This document shows, in pieces, positions 26,669-34,818 of a stretch of DNA of 64,000 nt (position 1 is the first letter of the stretch; the number at the start of each line of letters is the position of its first letter). Position numbers and translations under genes: made by a program. A model generated the notes under the pieces. That model had not been told where the DNA came from. It was given only the letters and a program-made list of their open reading frames with translations, and did not search any database. Source of the DNA: Lachnospiraceae bacterium (GTDB lineage: Bacteria > Bacillota > Clostridia > Lachnospirales > Lachnospiraceae); NCBI GenBank assembly GCA_017433725.1, contig JAFRGQ010000076.1, positions 40,520-104,519 of the forward strand. Reading direction: 5' to 3'.

Positions 26669-26757
26669 ACAAGGAGTTCTAAAATCAAGTCTCTGAATTT
26701 ACGTATCCAAGAGTACCCTCAGATACAAGCACCCTTGATTTAAAAGGAGGATACCTT

Positions 26758-27531
26758 ATGCACACAGAAGAAGAACACCAGGCAAACAGTGACTCATACC
26801 GATCGCACTATCCATCCGTCGCAGTCAGCACACTCGTATTCACAACAAAAAAAGATGTTCTCCAGGTTGCTCTGATCAAGTGTCCTGAATATCCTCACAT
26901 CGACAGGTGGTGTCTACCCTGCTCTTACATTCGGCTTGAAGAAACTGCAGACGAGGCTGCCCTGAGGTGTCTCAGAGACCGGACAGGGATAACGGATGTC
27001 AGTATCGAGCAACTGTACACCTTCTCAGACGGGGCGCGAAAGCCTACACTCAGAATCATCATGGTCAGCTACATTGCCATGGTCCCGGAATGCAAGTTAT
27101 CACATTTTAAAGAATCTACAGACCTCAAAGCCGTACTGTTTGACGTAGTGCGTACCGAGGATGGATTTTATCTCTATTCAGATTCCGGAATAGGAGAAGT
27201 CCGGCTGGAGAAAAGCGGATTGCTCTTCGACCATGCACAGATGATACAGACAGCACTCGACCGGATGGCAGGAAAAATTGACTATTCGGAAATCGCTTTC
27301 CGGTTTTTGAACAATACAGAGCGCTTTACATTGACAGAGCTCCGCTATATCTACGACGCTGTAAAGGGCGTGCGCAGCGATGTAGGCAATTTCAGGCGTT
27401 TTATTAAGAACCGTTATATCATAACAGGCAAAGTCGTAAATAACGCCGATGATCGCATGGAAATGGAACACGCGGGACGGCCCGCATCGACATTCCGCTA
27501 CATTGAGAGCCCTGCGAAAAAGACAGAATAG
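26758..27531 (+). CDS. NrtR-like regulator: degenerate Nudix domain plus C-terminal winged helix
   Basis: A 257-residue protein from ATG 26758 with a perfect AAAAGGAGG site. Residues ~20-140 form a Nudix fold, but the catalytic box is decayed: CSYIRLEETADEAALRCLRDRTGI lies where REUXEEXG is expected and the key Glu pair is replaced. Residues ~170-245 (FRFLNNTERFTLTELRYIYD, DVGNFRRFIKNRYIITG) match the winged helix of NrtR, which senses ADP-ribose and represses NAD-salvage genes. Function as sensor rather than enzyme is inferred. AAATCAAG (26682-26689) and CTTGATTT (26734-26741) flank the region before the ribosome binding site and could form a leader hairpin or operator. Confidence 0.78.
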   Translation: MHTEEEHQANSDSYRSHYPSVAVSTLVFTTKKDVLQVALIKCPEYPHIDRWCLPCSYIRLEETADEAALRCLRDRTGITDVSIEQLYTFSDGARKPTLRIIMVSYIAMVPECKLSHFKESTDLKAVLFDVVRTEDGFYLYSDSGIGEVRLEKSGLLFDHAQMIQTALDRMAGKIDYSEIAFRFLNNTERFTLTELRYIYDAVKGVRSDVGNFRRFIKNRYIITGKVVNNADDRMEMEHAGRPASTFRYIESPAKKTE

Positions 27532-27536
27532 TTTTA

Positions 27537-27584
27537 CGGGGGATATGCAGATGCACTTTTCATCTGCATATCCCCCGTTTTTTT
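27537..27584 (+). terminator. Strong Rho-independent terminator
   Basis: A perfect 17-bp stem, CGGGGGATATGCAGATG (27537-27553) with its complement at 27561-27577, is followed by eight T. It ends the NrtR-like transcript and abuts the larB stop. Confidence 0.92.
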
Positions 27585-28435
27585 CATATTCTTCTGTGAT
27601 TAATCATACTCGCCAGATAACCAGCTCCGAAGCCATTGTCGATATTCACGACGCTGACTCCGCTGGCACATGAATTCAGCATCGACAAGAGTGCGGATAT
27701 ACCTCCGAAAGATGCACCGTATCCGACACTTGTCGGAACCGCGATGACCGGACAATCCGCCAGACCGCCGATTACGGAAGCCAACGCTCCTTCCATACCG
27801 GCCACGGCTACAATGACTTCCGCTGTCATGATCTCCTCCCGGTGGGCCATGAGACGGTGAATTCCTGCAACACCGACATCAAATAGTCTGACCACGCGGC
27901 TTCCCAGAATCTCTGCGGTCTTCGCGGCCTCCTCCGCGACAGGTATATCGCTGGTCCCACCGGTTGCGACAACGACAGTACCGATCCCGTCCGGTTCCGG
28001 CATTTCACCCACGATTCCTACCCGACTCAGCGGATCATAACTGAATGAGGCGAACAGCTCTGTTGCATCCTTCTGCACCCGATCGGACATCTCCCGATCT
28101 CCGGTTCCCGGCTCTTCTATTTGATTCTTCAGACCATTCGTTTCATAAATGTCACGATACAGAACAGCTGCTGCCTCCGTACTCATTCTCGTTATGAGGA
28201 TCCTCTTCTGGCCGCGTTCTCGCATCACCCTTGCAATCCCGGCAATCTGTTCCGGTGTCTTTCCGGCACCGTAAATGACTTCAGCCGCTCCCTGCCGGAT
28301 TGCCCGATGGTGATCGATTTTAGCGTATCCGAGATCTTCAAACGGTGCCATTTTCAATGCCTTCACGGCATCCTCAACGTTGACATCACCGTTTTTAACG
28401 CCTTCCAGCATTTTACTCAATTCTCTCTGCTCCAT
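27584..28435 (-). CDS. larB: LarB, pyridinium-3,5-biscarboxylic acid mononucleotide synthase (nickel-pincer cofactor)
   Basis: A 283-residue protein starting at ATG 28435 after AAGAAGGTAGCAT. The N-terminal third (VEDAVKALKMAPFEDLGYAK, residues ~18-38) is the LarB-specific part; the C-terminal two-thirds is an AIR-carboxylase (PurE-like) fold with VVVATGGTSDIPVAEEAA, ADxx-like VIVAVAGMEGALASVIGGL and PVIAVPTSVGYGASFGG. LarB carboxylates and hydrolyses nicotinic acid adenine dinucleotide to start nickel-pincer nucleotide synthesis. It follows larC by 12 bp. No larE or larA is visible in the window, so the cofactor user is elsewhere. Confidence 0.92.
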   Translation of the reverse strand: MEQRELSKMLEGVKNGDVNVEDAVKALKMAPFEDLGYAKIDHHRAIRQGAAEVIYGAGKTPEQIAGIARVMRERGQKRILITRMSTEAAAVLYRDIYETNGLKNQIEEPGTGDREMSDRVQKDATELFASFSYDPLSRVGIVGEMPEPDGIGTVVVATGGTSDIPVAEEAAKTAEILGSRVVRLFDVGVAGIHRLMAHREEIMTAEVIVAVAGMEGALASVIGGLADCPVIAVPTSVGYGASFGGISALLSMLNSCASGVSVVNIDNGFGAGYLASMINHRRI

Positions 28436-28447
28436 ATGCTACCTTCT

Positions 28448-29893
28448 TTAGTTCTGTGTCTCATCCATGTCCAGAATTTCACGCACTTCACGCACGCTCA
28501 TATTCTGCTCTCTCGCGATGGCTTCCACGTCATCGTATTCCCACTTATATCTTTCAACTCCATAACCGCTGCAGATTTTGCGCCTGACTGTTCCGAGAGA
28601 TGTCTTTACGCTCTCCTCTCTACGTTCCAGTATGTATCTCTCCGCGGGGACAACACGGATTCCGATTGTGCTGGTAAGTGCAAAGATGCGCCTCACCATC
28701 TCATCCTTTTTTTCAGCATCCGTGAGAACATGAAGCATCACTCCCGGTCTCGCCTTTTTCATCTGAACTGCCACAGTGAAGACTTCACGGGCACCGTAAG
28801 TAAAGAGGCGATTCACGGCAAAACCGATTTCTTCACCGGTCATATCATCTACATTGCATATAAGCTCTATGATCTCATCTCCTTTAACAGGCTCAATATT
28901 CTTATCCTGTACTTTTTTGCTCTCCCATTCTTCACCCAGCAGGACCTTCACGCAATTCATCTGTGAGAATTCCTTCTTACCCATTCCGTAACCGATCGCC
29001 TCTGTCGTCATGACCGGCATATCTCCGAATGAATCCGCGAAGTATTTAATGAGAGCAGCTCCGGTCGGAGTGCAGAGCTCACCTTTTATGCTGCCTCCGT
29101 AAATCGGCACATCCCTCAGAATATAAGCTGTTGCAGGTGCAGGAACCGGCATGATACCGTGTGCACAGTGCACATGACCGCTGCCCACATGTACCGGCGA
29201 AGCGATTACGCGCTCCGGAGAGAGCCTGTGCATAAGCAGACATACCGCCGTAACATCGGCGATGGCATCCATCATTCCTACCTCATGGAAATGAATCTCT
29301 GTCACAGGCCTTCCATGTGCATGACTTTCCGCCTCCGCGATGAGGTTATAAACGGCCATGACATCTTTCTTAACGCCTTCCTCGACTGCCAGCCCGTATA
29401 CGAGTTCCTCGATGTCCCGCATGGAAGTGTGATGATGGTCGTGACCGTGACCATGATGATGCACGTGGTCATGGTCATGCTCGTGGTCATGATGATGCTC
29501 ATGCGTTTCTTCAAAGTCTTGTACCCGGCACTCTTCCTGGAAATGTTCATGGTGGTGTCCATGTTCTCCCTCATGTCTGTGACCATGATGCCCATGCTTA
29601 TGGTGGCCATGCCCGTGCTCGCCATCATGCCCGTGACCATGGTGACCGTGTTCATGATCCTCATGCTCATGTTCTTCACCTTCTTCTGCGCCGTGTATCA
29701 ACACCCGCATCTGACTTCCTCGAATCCCGCTCTTCATCACGATTTCTCTGGAAATCTCTACGCCCGGTATTCCGAGGCCGTTCATCTCCGCAATAAAACT
29801 CTCCTGCTCTTCCGCAGGGAGGAGTTCAAGAAGTGCCGCGGTCAGCATATCTCCTGCGGCACCCATTCCCAAATCCAGATATAATGTCTTCAT
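28448..29893 (-). CDS. larC: LarC, nickel insertion protein for the pincer cofactor, with long His-rich insert
   Basis: A 481-residue protein. ATG 29893 is preferred to GTG 29899 because GGAAGG has correct spacing to it. The N-terminus (KTLYLDLGMGAAGDMLTAAL) and C-terminal part (ICNVDDMTGEEIGFAVNRLF, residues ~340-360) define the LarC/DUF111 family. Residues ~68-160 hold a very large His/Asp/Glu/Gly-rich insert, with well over thirty histidines, most likely a nickel store or chaperone segment. Family members often have shorter His tracts. In lactobacilli LarC is made as two parts by a programmed frameshift; here it is one continuous frame. Middle gene of cbiC-larC-larB; its start overlaps the cbiC stop region. 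Confidence 0.93.
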   Translation of the reverse strand: MKTLYLDLGMGAAGDMLTAALLELLPAEEQESFIAEMNGLGIPGVEISREIVMKSGIRGSQMRVLIHGAEEGEEHEHEDHEHGHHGHGHDGEHGHGHHKHGHHGHRHEGEHGHHHEHFQEECRVQDFEETHEHHHDHEHDHDHVHHHGHGHDHHHTSMRDIEELVYGLAVEEGVKKDVMAVYNLIAEAESHAHGRPVTEIHFHEVGMMDAIADVTAVCLLMHRLSPERVIASPVHVGSGHVHCAHGIMPVPAPATAYILRDVPIYGGSIKGELCTPTGAALIKYFADSFGDMPVMTTEAIGYGMGKKEFSQMNCVKVLLGEEWESKKVQDKNIEPVKGDEIIELICNVDDMTGEEIGFAVNRLFTYGAREVFTVAVQMKKARPGVMLHVLTDAEKKDEMVRRIFALTSTIGIRVVPAERYILERREESVKTSLGTVRRKICSGYGVERYKWEYDDVEAIAREQNMSVREVREILDMDETQN

Positions 29894-29895
29894 AG

Positions 29896-30738
29896 TCACC
29901 TTCCAACTTCTTTCTTACTTAGATTTCCACTCCGTTTCTTAAGCTCAGTCAAAAAAGCAATCGGAGCGGCTTCATTATTCTTATTACGCAGACATGCGCA
30001 GTGGAAGGCGCTTACGCGCCGCGCATGTCGCTTCAAGAACGCCGAGGCGTTCTTTTGAATATACCTTATTTTCAGTTCCAGCCCCTTTTTTTCAGGCTCC
30101 AGCGTTCCCGTCGCGGTATAAAGCAAGGCGTTCAGTATCGCTGTCGCGACAGTACTTCCGCCTTTCCGTCCCATAGCCACGATAGCAGGAACATCATATT
30201 GCAGACAGGTATTCCATATTGTTTCTTTGCCTTCGACAACATTGACAAATCCCACCGGCACGCCAATCACAAGCGACGGCCTCAGGCCTTCCCGGATCTG
30301 CTCGGCAATTTTAAAGAGTGCCGTTGGGGCATTGCCAACTGCAAGCACTGCACCCGGATACATTTTGGCGGCATATTCCATTGCGCAGACTGCTCGTGTC
30401 GTACCTTTGGCTTTCGCCCTTTCAGCTACATCCGGGTCTGCCATAAAGCAGTAAGCTTCACAGCCCAGTTTTGCCAGAGATGGCTTACTGACTCCGGACA
30501 GAGCCATATTTGTATCCGTGATGACCGGAGTATGGGCCTTAAGTGCTTCCACCCCATATTCCACCGCGCCATTCGTGAAAACCAGGTTCTTTGCGAAATC
30601 AAAATCAGCTGTTGCGTGGATGACCCGCTTCACAACAGCATCATTTTCCCCAGTAATGAAAATCCCAGCAGCCGATAGTTCGTGAGTAATGATTTGCATA
30701 CTCACATTTTCAATATCCGAGGGTCTTGTGTGTTGCAA
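29896..30738 (-). CDS. cbiC: Precorrin-8X/cobalt-precorrin-8 methylmutase
   Basis: About 280 residues with a TTG start at 30738, chosen because AGAAGGAGATAAA precedes it at ideal spacing and the protein then opens with the family sequence HTRPSDIENVSMQIITHEL. The core has the methyl-shifting His region (RVIHATADFDFAKNLVF, residues ~38-55), TPVITDTNMALSG and PVGFVNVVEGKE. It moves the C11 methyl group to C12, giving hydrogenobyrinate/cobyrinate. The family normally ends near residue 210-220; here about 50 extra residues follow, and most of that extension is encoded by a palindromic repeat (29986-30054). Head of the cbiC-larC-larB unit; the other corrin-ring genes are not adjacent. Confidence 0.9.
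   Translation of the reverse strand: MQHTRPSDIENVSMQIITHELSAAGIFITGENDAVVKRVIHATADFDFAKNLVFTNGAVEYGVEALKAHTPVITDTNMALSGVSKPSLAKLGCEAYCFMADPDVAERAKAKGTTRAVCAMEYAAKMYPGAVLAVGNAPTALFKIAEQIREGLRPSLVIGVPVGFVNVVEGKETIWNTCLQYDVPAIVAMGRKGGSTVATAILNALLYTATGTLEPEKKGLELKIRYIQKNASAFLKRHARRVSAFHCACLRNKNNEAAPIAFLTELKKRSGNLSKKEVGR
29986..30054 (-). repeat. Mosaic palindromic repeat inside the 3' end of cbiC
   Basis: Read on the minus strand: AAGAACGCCTCGGCGTTCTT (30054-30035), then GACATGCGC (30029-30021) pairing with GCGCATGTC (29999-29991), with a nested GGCGC-GCGCC hairpin, then CTGCG. This is the same order of stems as the repeats at 40699, 62991 and 63863. It is read through in frame within cbiC. Confidence 0.8.
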
Positions 30739-30802
30739 TTTTATCTCCTTCTCGCCAGAAATAATAGTGCATCTAAAATTATCGCACAAAATATGATTCT
30801 TT

Positions 30803-31741
30803 TCAATCCAGATGGATTATATGGTCTGGGTCTTCCACCACCCACACATGCGTTCCCCATGCAATACTTGCTATTTTTGAAATCATTTTTTTCTTCGTGA
30901 GAAATGCAGTGACAAAAAACAGCTCTATGTTTTCCGGAACACTGCATAATTCTTTCAGTTTAGCAACCCGCATAGAAGTCATTTCTCCAGTGCTATCATA
31001 AGCCTCAACAAACAAAATTCTGTTCCTATTTTTATCAAAAAGTATAATATCCGGCAAGAGAGCAGACTTATCAAAAACATGTATTCCTAACTCTACCATT
31101 CTGTGAGTGTTCTTTACAGTATCCCGATTTGCCGCATCACCTATGTATAAAAGCTCTGCGCCGGAGGCAAACCTTGTCGCAAATTCATCAAGAATAAGCT
31201 TTTGCAACTTATTATGAGATGATTGTTTGAGTGTGAACTCTTTCCCTTCGTACTGAACAGAAAGTCCCTTATCGATTTTTCTCAATTGGTTATATTTATC
31301 TTTATAGGCTTCGTGATATTTCTTATAACTTGAAAGCTCATCCTCCCATCTATCACTTCCGAAGGATTTGAACAAACGTGCTGTTTCACTCCGAAGTCTA
31401 TAAGAAGTATTGCCACTGTTTGTCGATGTTTCATTACTATCCTCTATTATTTCCGCATCTCTAAACAGTGCAATTGACCCTTTTCTGAAAGATTCCCGGG
31501 AATTCTCACTGTATCCTCCACGTTTAATATCAGTTCCGTCTTTATCCGGATAGTGTTCATTTATAAATGCAATTAAATCATGAATTCTTGAATAGTCTTC
31601 TGATGTTTGTTTCCAATTCTTATCGTTCGTTAATTTTGCCATAGCAAGAAGCGTAAGCACTGATCTGAGATTAGTAAGCTTCTGAGGCATATCTATGTCA
31701 ATTAAAATGCTTTGCATTTCTTTTACTTTTTCTGATGGCAT
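30803..31741 (-). CDS. BsuBI/PstI-family type II restriction endonuclease
   Basis: A 312-residue protein; ATG 31741 is used because CAGGAG lies seven bases upstream (an in-frame TTG at 31747 is less likely). The N-terminal ~150 residues are helical and match the BsuBI/PstI N-terminal domain. The C-terminal catalytic domain contains the PD-(D/E)XK-like core SALLPDIILFDKNRNRILFVEAYDSTGEM (split here as ALLPDIILFD and ILFVEAYDS, residues ~230-260), plus YIGDAANRDTVKNTHRMVELG. PstI and BsuBI cut CTGCAG, so that site is a fair prediction. The gene is AT-rich against the flanking cobalamin genes, consistent with transfer. Partner of the methyltransferase at 31850. Confidence 0.88.
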   Translation of the reverse strand: MPSEKVKEMQSILIDIDMPQKLTNLRSVLTLLAMAKLTNDKNWKQTSEDYSRIHDLIAFINEHYPDKDGTDIKRGGYSENSRESFRKGSIALFRDAEIIEDSNETSTNSGNTSYRLRSETARLFKSFGSDRWEDELSSYKKYHEAYKDKYNQLRKIDKGLSVQYEGKEFTLKQSSHNKLQKLILDEFATRFASGAELLYIGDAANRDTVKNTHRMVELGIHVFDKSALLPDIILFDKNRNRILFVEAYDSTGEMTSMRVAKLKELCSVPENIELFFVTAFLTKKKMISKIASIAWGTHVWVVEDPDHIIHLD

Positions 31742-31849
31742 TTTCAAACTCCTGTAGAAAACGTTGAATATAGTGTAGCAGCAATCTATTCTATGTAACA
31801 GAATTTCATTTTCGCATTCATCATAAACTCACGTCATGCGAATTCTACG

Positions 31850-33241
31850 TCAGAGATTAAACGGTACCGGCAAGAGATTCAGTTCAGATGCATTAACCTG
31901 AGTACTTCCGTTTAGAATTCGGTAATACTCATCATACTTCCGTTGGCTGAGAATTTGAAAAACTCTATTTACTTCATTAACTGTCAATTCTGATCCATCC
32001 GAATGAGTAAGGTAATTGACATGATTTTCTATAGAAATCATGTCAGAGCACTCATTAATCATATCAGGAGTATATACACACATCTGCAGACGGCGAGTCT
32101 CCTCTTTTGCAGATATTCGTTTGATAAGAATTGTTGGAGAGTTTCTAAGTACTACCTTCTTATTTCTCCGATCTACATATTGAGCCTTTCTCACATCAAC
32201 AGGAAATCTGAATGTTCCCTCTGTTACGTGAGCGGAACGCAACATCGGTACATAATCATCCTTAGGCTCAATACTAATCGTATCGCTGTTCCGAAACTCT
32301 ACTACTGGGCCTGTACAAAACCTATAGCCTTGCTTCCCGAGTGTACTCTCATTTGCAGACATATCTTTCAATACATCTGCTTCATGTTGCGTTGCAGGTA
32401 TCATAATATATGAATCTTCTGTCATTCCAATACATGCACCGGATTCGACACGAAGACTTGAAACAACCTCCATATCTCCAGTTGCGCTTGATGTTATCGT
32501 GATGTGCTCTCTTTGTCCCTTCCTCTTAGTGCCTGAAATAATCATGGTTTCTTGCAGAACACTTTCTGCCGAAAACGCATCGTTTCTGGAGCCAAATATG
32601 TGTATCTGATTAATATCGATTTCTGAAATGAGTGCTTTTCTAATGTTTTTATAGTATACACCTGAGGTCCATGATCTCGGCACAATATATACAAACCTGC
32701 CATTTTCCCTCAGCATCTCCATACCTTTAGCCATAAACAAAGCATAAAGATTAGGCTGCCCATAAACATACTCAGTCATCTTCTTTGATTCATTGCTGTC
32801 TTTACGCAGTTTTTTATATGGCGGATTACTGATAACAATGTCATATTTATTCTCATCATTCGATAAAATGAAGTTTTCTTCTTTTAGGACAAATTCTACT
32901 ATTACTCCCTTTTCAAGACAGAATTTTCTTGCTAATTCTATTGATTGCCTGAGCAGATTGATGCACTCATTATCATTTTCATAAAATGTAACAGTACATT
33001 GTTTACATCCTTTTTCTATCGCTCTCAGCATAGCTGATAGACCCAGTACTCCATTTCCTGCGCCCGGGTCTAAAATATGCAATTCAGTATTCTGCTCTTC
33101 TATAGCCATATCAGACATGAATTCTGCTGTTCGAAGACCAGTAAAATACTGGCCTTTCTTTTTTTTCGATTCAGCAGTCTGCATGCTGTTATATTCATTG
33201 GTTTTCTCAAATATTTCCCGTAACATATTCACAGTAATCAC
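31850..33241 (-). CDS. Type II DNA adenine N6-methyltransferase of the PstI-like system
   Basis: A 463-residue class I SAM-dependent methyltransferase. Motif X/N-terminal GQYFTGLRTAEFMSD (residues ~29-43), motif I LDPGAGNGVLGLSA (~56-69) and motif IV YDIVISNPPYKKLRKD (~132-147; NPPY marks N6-adenine) are clear; the C-terminal half is the target-recognition region. The start is uncertain: GTG at 33241 or an in-frame GTG/ATG slightly downstream. The gene precedes the restriction enzyme with a 108-bp gap, same strand, as expected for protection before cleavage. AT-rich with ATA/AGA codons, unlike neighbours. Unmodified-looking CTGCAG sites remain common in the window (6581, 8340, 14516), consistent with methylation protecting them. 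Confidence 0.88.
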   Translation of the reverse strand: MITVNMLREIFEKTNEYNSMQTAESKKKKGQYFTGLRTAEFMSDMAIEEQNTELHILDPGAGNGVLGLSAMLRAIEKGCKQCTVTFYENDNECINLLRQSIELARKFCLEKGVIVEFVLKEENFILSNDENKYDIVISNPPYKKLRKDSNESKKMTEYVYGQPNLYALFMAKGMEMLRENGRFVYIVPRSWTSGVYYKNIRKALISEIDINQIHIFGSRNDAFSAESVLQETMIISGTKRKGQREHITITSSATGDMEVVSSLRVESGACIGMTEDSYIMIPATQHEADVLKDMSANESTLGKQGYRFCTGPVVEFRNSDTISIEPKDDYVPMLRSAHVTEGTFRFPVDVRKAQYVDRRNKKVVLRNSPTILIKRISAKEETRRLQMCVYTPDMINECSDMISIENHVNYLTHSDGSELTVNEVNRVFQILSQRKYDEYYRILNGSTQVNASELNLLPVPFNL

Positions 33242-33460
33242 AACCTATAATAGAAATAAATGAAGTAGAATTAAATTCCGCACTCAAGTTGAGTAGCTAC
33301 ACCTTATGTGTTATGTACAGCCCTGTATCCAAAACATCTGTTCGAATATATTTTAGCATTTAAACGTAAACCTGGCAATAGAGTTTCTCAATTAGTTTCT
33401 CTATTGAATTCAGCCAATCTACAAAAGGCATCATAAACAAAGCGCGCAATCATACCCACT

Positions 33461-34699
33461 TCACGCACCCAGCAACTGCTCATGATGATCGAAGAGCACG
33501 AAATTTATCTGATCGATATCATAGACTTCCTCTGTTATGAAATACTCTACAATCACGTCGAACATACTGCCCGGAGACAGCGCATAACCGGCTCGCGAAA
33601 GCAAGTCCTTTGTCTGATCAAGATTGAGCCGGAGGGCGATCGCCAAGGCGATTGCTGTCTTCTTGCTTGGCTGATACCCTTTCTTACTTCTGATTTTTGA
33701 AAACAGTTTGCGGTCGATATTGGCTCTCTTATATACCTCGACATCCGTCATTCCCCGCTCATCAATGAGGCGGAACAGCATTTCGGGGAAGTTCTCGCCA
33801 AGAGAAGACACCATCTCATCCAAAGATCGGCGCTTTGCCATGCTGCCAAAAGAACCAGGCGCTTTCTTAAGCTCCGGCGATTGCATCGGCGTGGAGCAAG
33901 GGGCAGATTGTTCTGCTTCAGTCAGTTTTTCATTTATCTTACTGTCACTGTCCGGACATTCATTTAGAAAAAGCGGTCTCCCTGTATACGGATCAAAACG
34001 GCCATACTGATTCAGTACCCTGCTTTGCTCCGCAGCGTCATTGAATTTTCTTCGCCCTGCAACACCAGTCGTATATAAACCATCAGGATTTCTGTCCCGA
34101 TTCCCGCTGCCGTCTTCCTCGTATATGGCATCAGAATAATCAATCGCATACTCTTTTTGGCGTTGCCTGTCCACATAATGCTCATCGATATAGGAGGTTA
34201 CGCTCTCGAATATTTTTCCGGAGAGTTCATACTCCTCCTTGCCGAAAACGACCAAATAAACTGTCATCTCCGAAGTTTCGAGAAAACGGCGAATCGAACT
34301 GACGGCAATGTCAAGCGCTTCCTGCTTTGGAAAGCGGTACACACCGGCAGAAATCAAAGGGAACGCCACTGTGCGACAGCGTTTCCTTTTAGCTATCTCG
34401 AGAGAATTGCGGAAGCAGTTCCGAAGAATCTCCCGCTCCCCCTGATCGCCGCCCTGCCACATCGGTCCGACTGTATGTATGATATACTTTGCCGGCAGAC
34501 TATAGCCCCTCGTAACAGCGGCGTCCCCGGGAGCTATCGCCCCGATTTTCCGGCGCGCTTTAAGAAGACGGTCATATCCCGCCGCCTCATAGATTGCAAA
34601 GTCAGTACCGCCGCCAACCTGGGGTTCCGGGTTGGCGGTGTTCACAACGGCATCCACATCCATATTTACAATATTGTTTCTGACAATCTGAAGTGGCAT
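33461..34699 (-). CDS. Macro-domain protein fused to a C-terminal Xre-like HTH domain
   Basis: A 412-residue protein with ATG 34699 after GGGAGGTTTCTAC. Residues 1-165 form a macro domain with conserved ADP-ribose contacts: DAVVNTANPEPQVGGGTDFA (the N-A-N and GGG-D loops) and FPLISAGVYRFPKQEA (the ISxGxYG-type loop). Such domains remove ADP-ribose from proteins or nucleic acids, or deacetylate O-acetyl-ADP-ribose. A polar, low-complexity linker (~185-300) leads to a helix-turn-helix region (~310-375: ERGMTDVEVYKRANIDRKLF, KIRSKKGYQPSKKTAIALA) and a 40-residue tail. The fusion suggests an ADP-ribose-responsive regulator or an adaptor. It lies 119 bp after the vWA gene on the same strand. Confidence 0.85.
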   Translation of the reverse strand: MPLQIVRNNIVNMDVDAVVNTANPEPQVGGGTDFAIYEAAGYDRLLKARRKIGAIAPGDAAVTRGYSLPAKYIIHTVGPMWQGGDQGEREILRNCFRNSLEIAKRKRCRTVAFPLISAGVYRFPKQEALDIAVSSIRRFLETSEMTVYLVVFGKEEYELSGKIFESVTSYIDEHYVDRQRQKEYAIDYSDAIYEEDGSGNRDRNPDGLYTTGVAGRRKFNDAAEQSRVLNQYGRFDPYTGRPLFLNECPDSDSKINEKLTEAEQSAPCSTPMQSPELKKAPGSFGSMAKRRSLDEMVSSLGENFPEMLFRLIDERGMTDVEVYKRANIDRKLFSKIRSKKGYQPSKKTAIALAIALRLNLDQTKDLLSRAGYALSPGSMFDVIVEYFITEEVYDIDQINFVLFDHHEQLLGA

Positions 34700-34758
34700 G
34701 TAGAAACCTCCCTACTTTATATTACCAAAAGTTCCCTCATATGTTGCCGTTTCTTTTT

Positions 34759-34797
34759 CAAGGTGCAAAGCACCTTCTTAGGTTGTACGGCTGCGAT
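34759..34797 (+). repeat. Remnant of the mosaic palindromic repeat
   Basis: GGTGC-AAA-GCACC, then TTCTTAG and GGCTGCGAT, match the middle part of the repeat at 63863 (GGTGC-GAA-GCACC, TTCCTTA, GGCTGCGAT) but flanking stems are missing. It sits in the gap between the vWA and macro-HTH genes. Confidence 0.5.
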
Positions 34798-34818
34798 ACG
34801 TCAGAGGCATGTCTCTTT

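Noticed and set aside
29159-29884. Long plus-strand frame rich in Met and Val opposite larC
   Set aside because: It is the antisense image of the His-rich codon runs (CAT/CAC give ATG/GTG); no ribosome binding site.
30803-33241. CTGCAG avoidance as proof of the restriction specificity
   Set aside because: CTGCAG sites are present in the window (for example 6581, 8340, 14516); presence is compatible with methylation and proves nothing.
33376-33406. CAATAGAG/CTCTATTG hairpin as a terminator of the macro-HTH gene
   Set aside because: Only eight base pairs, AT-rich, and no T-run on the minus strand.
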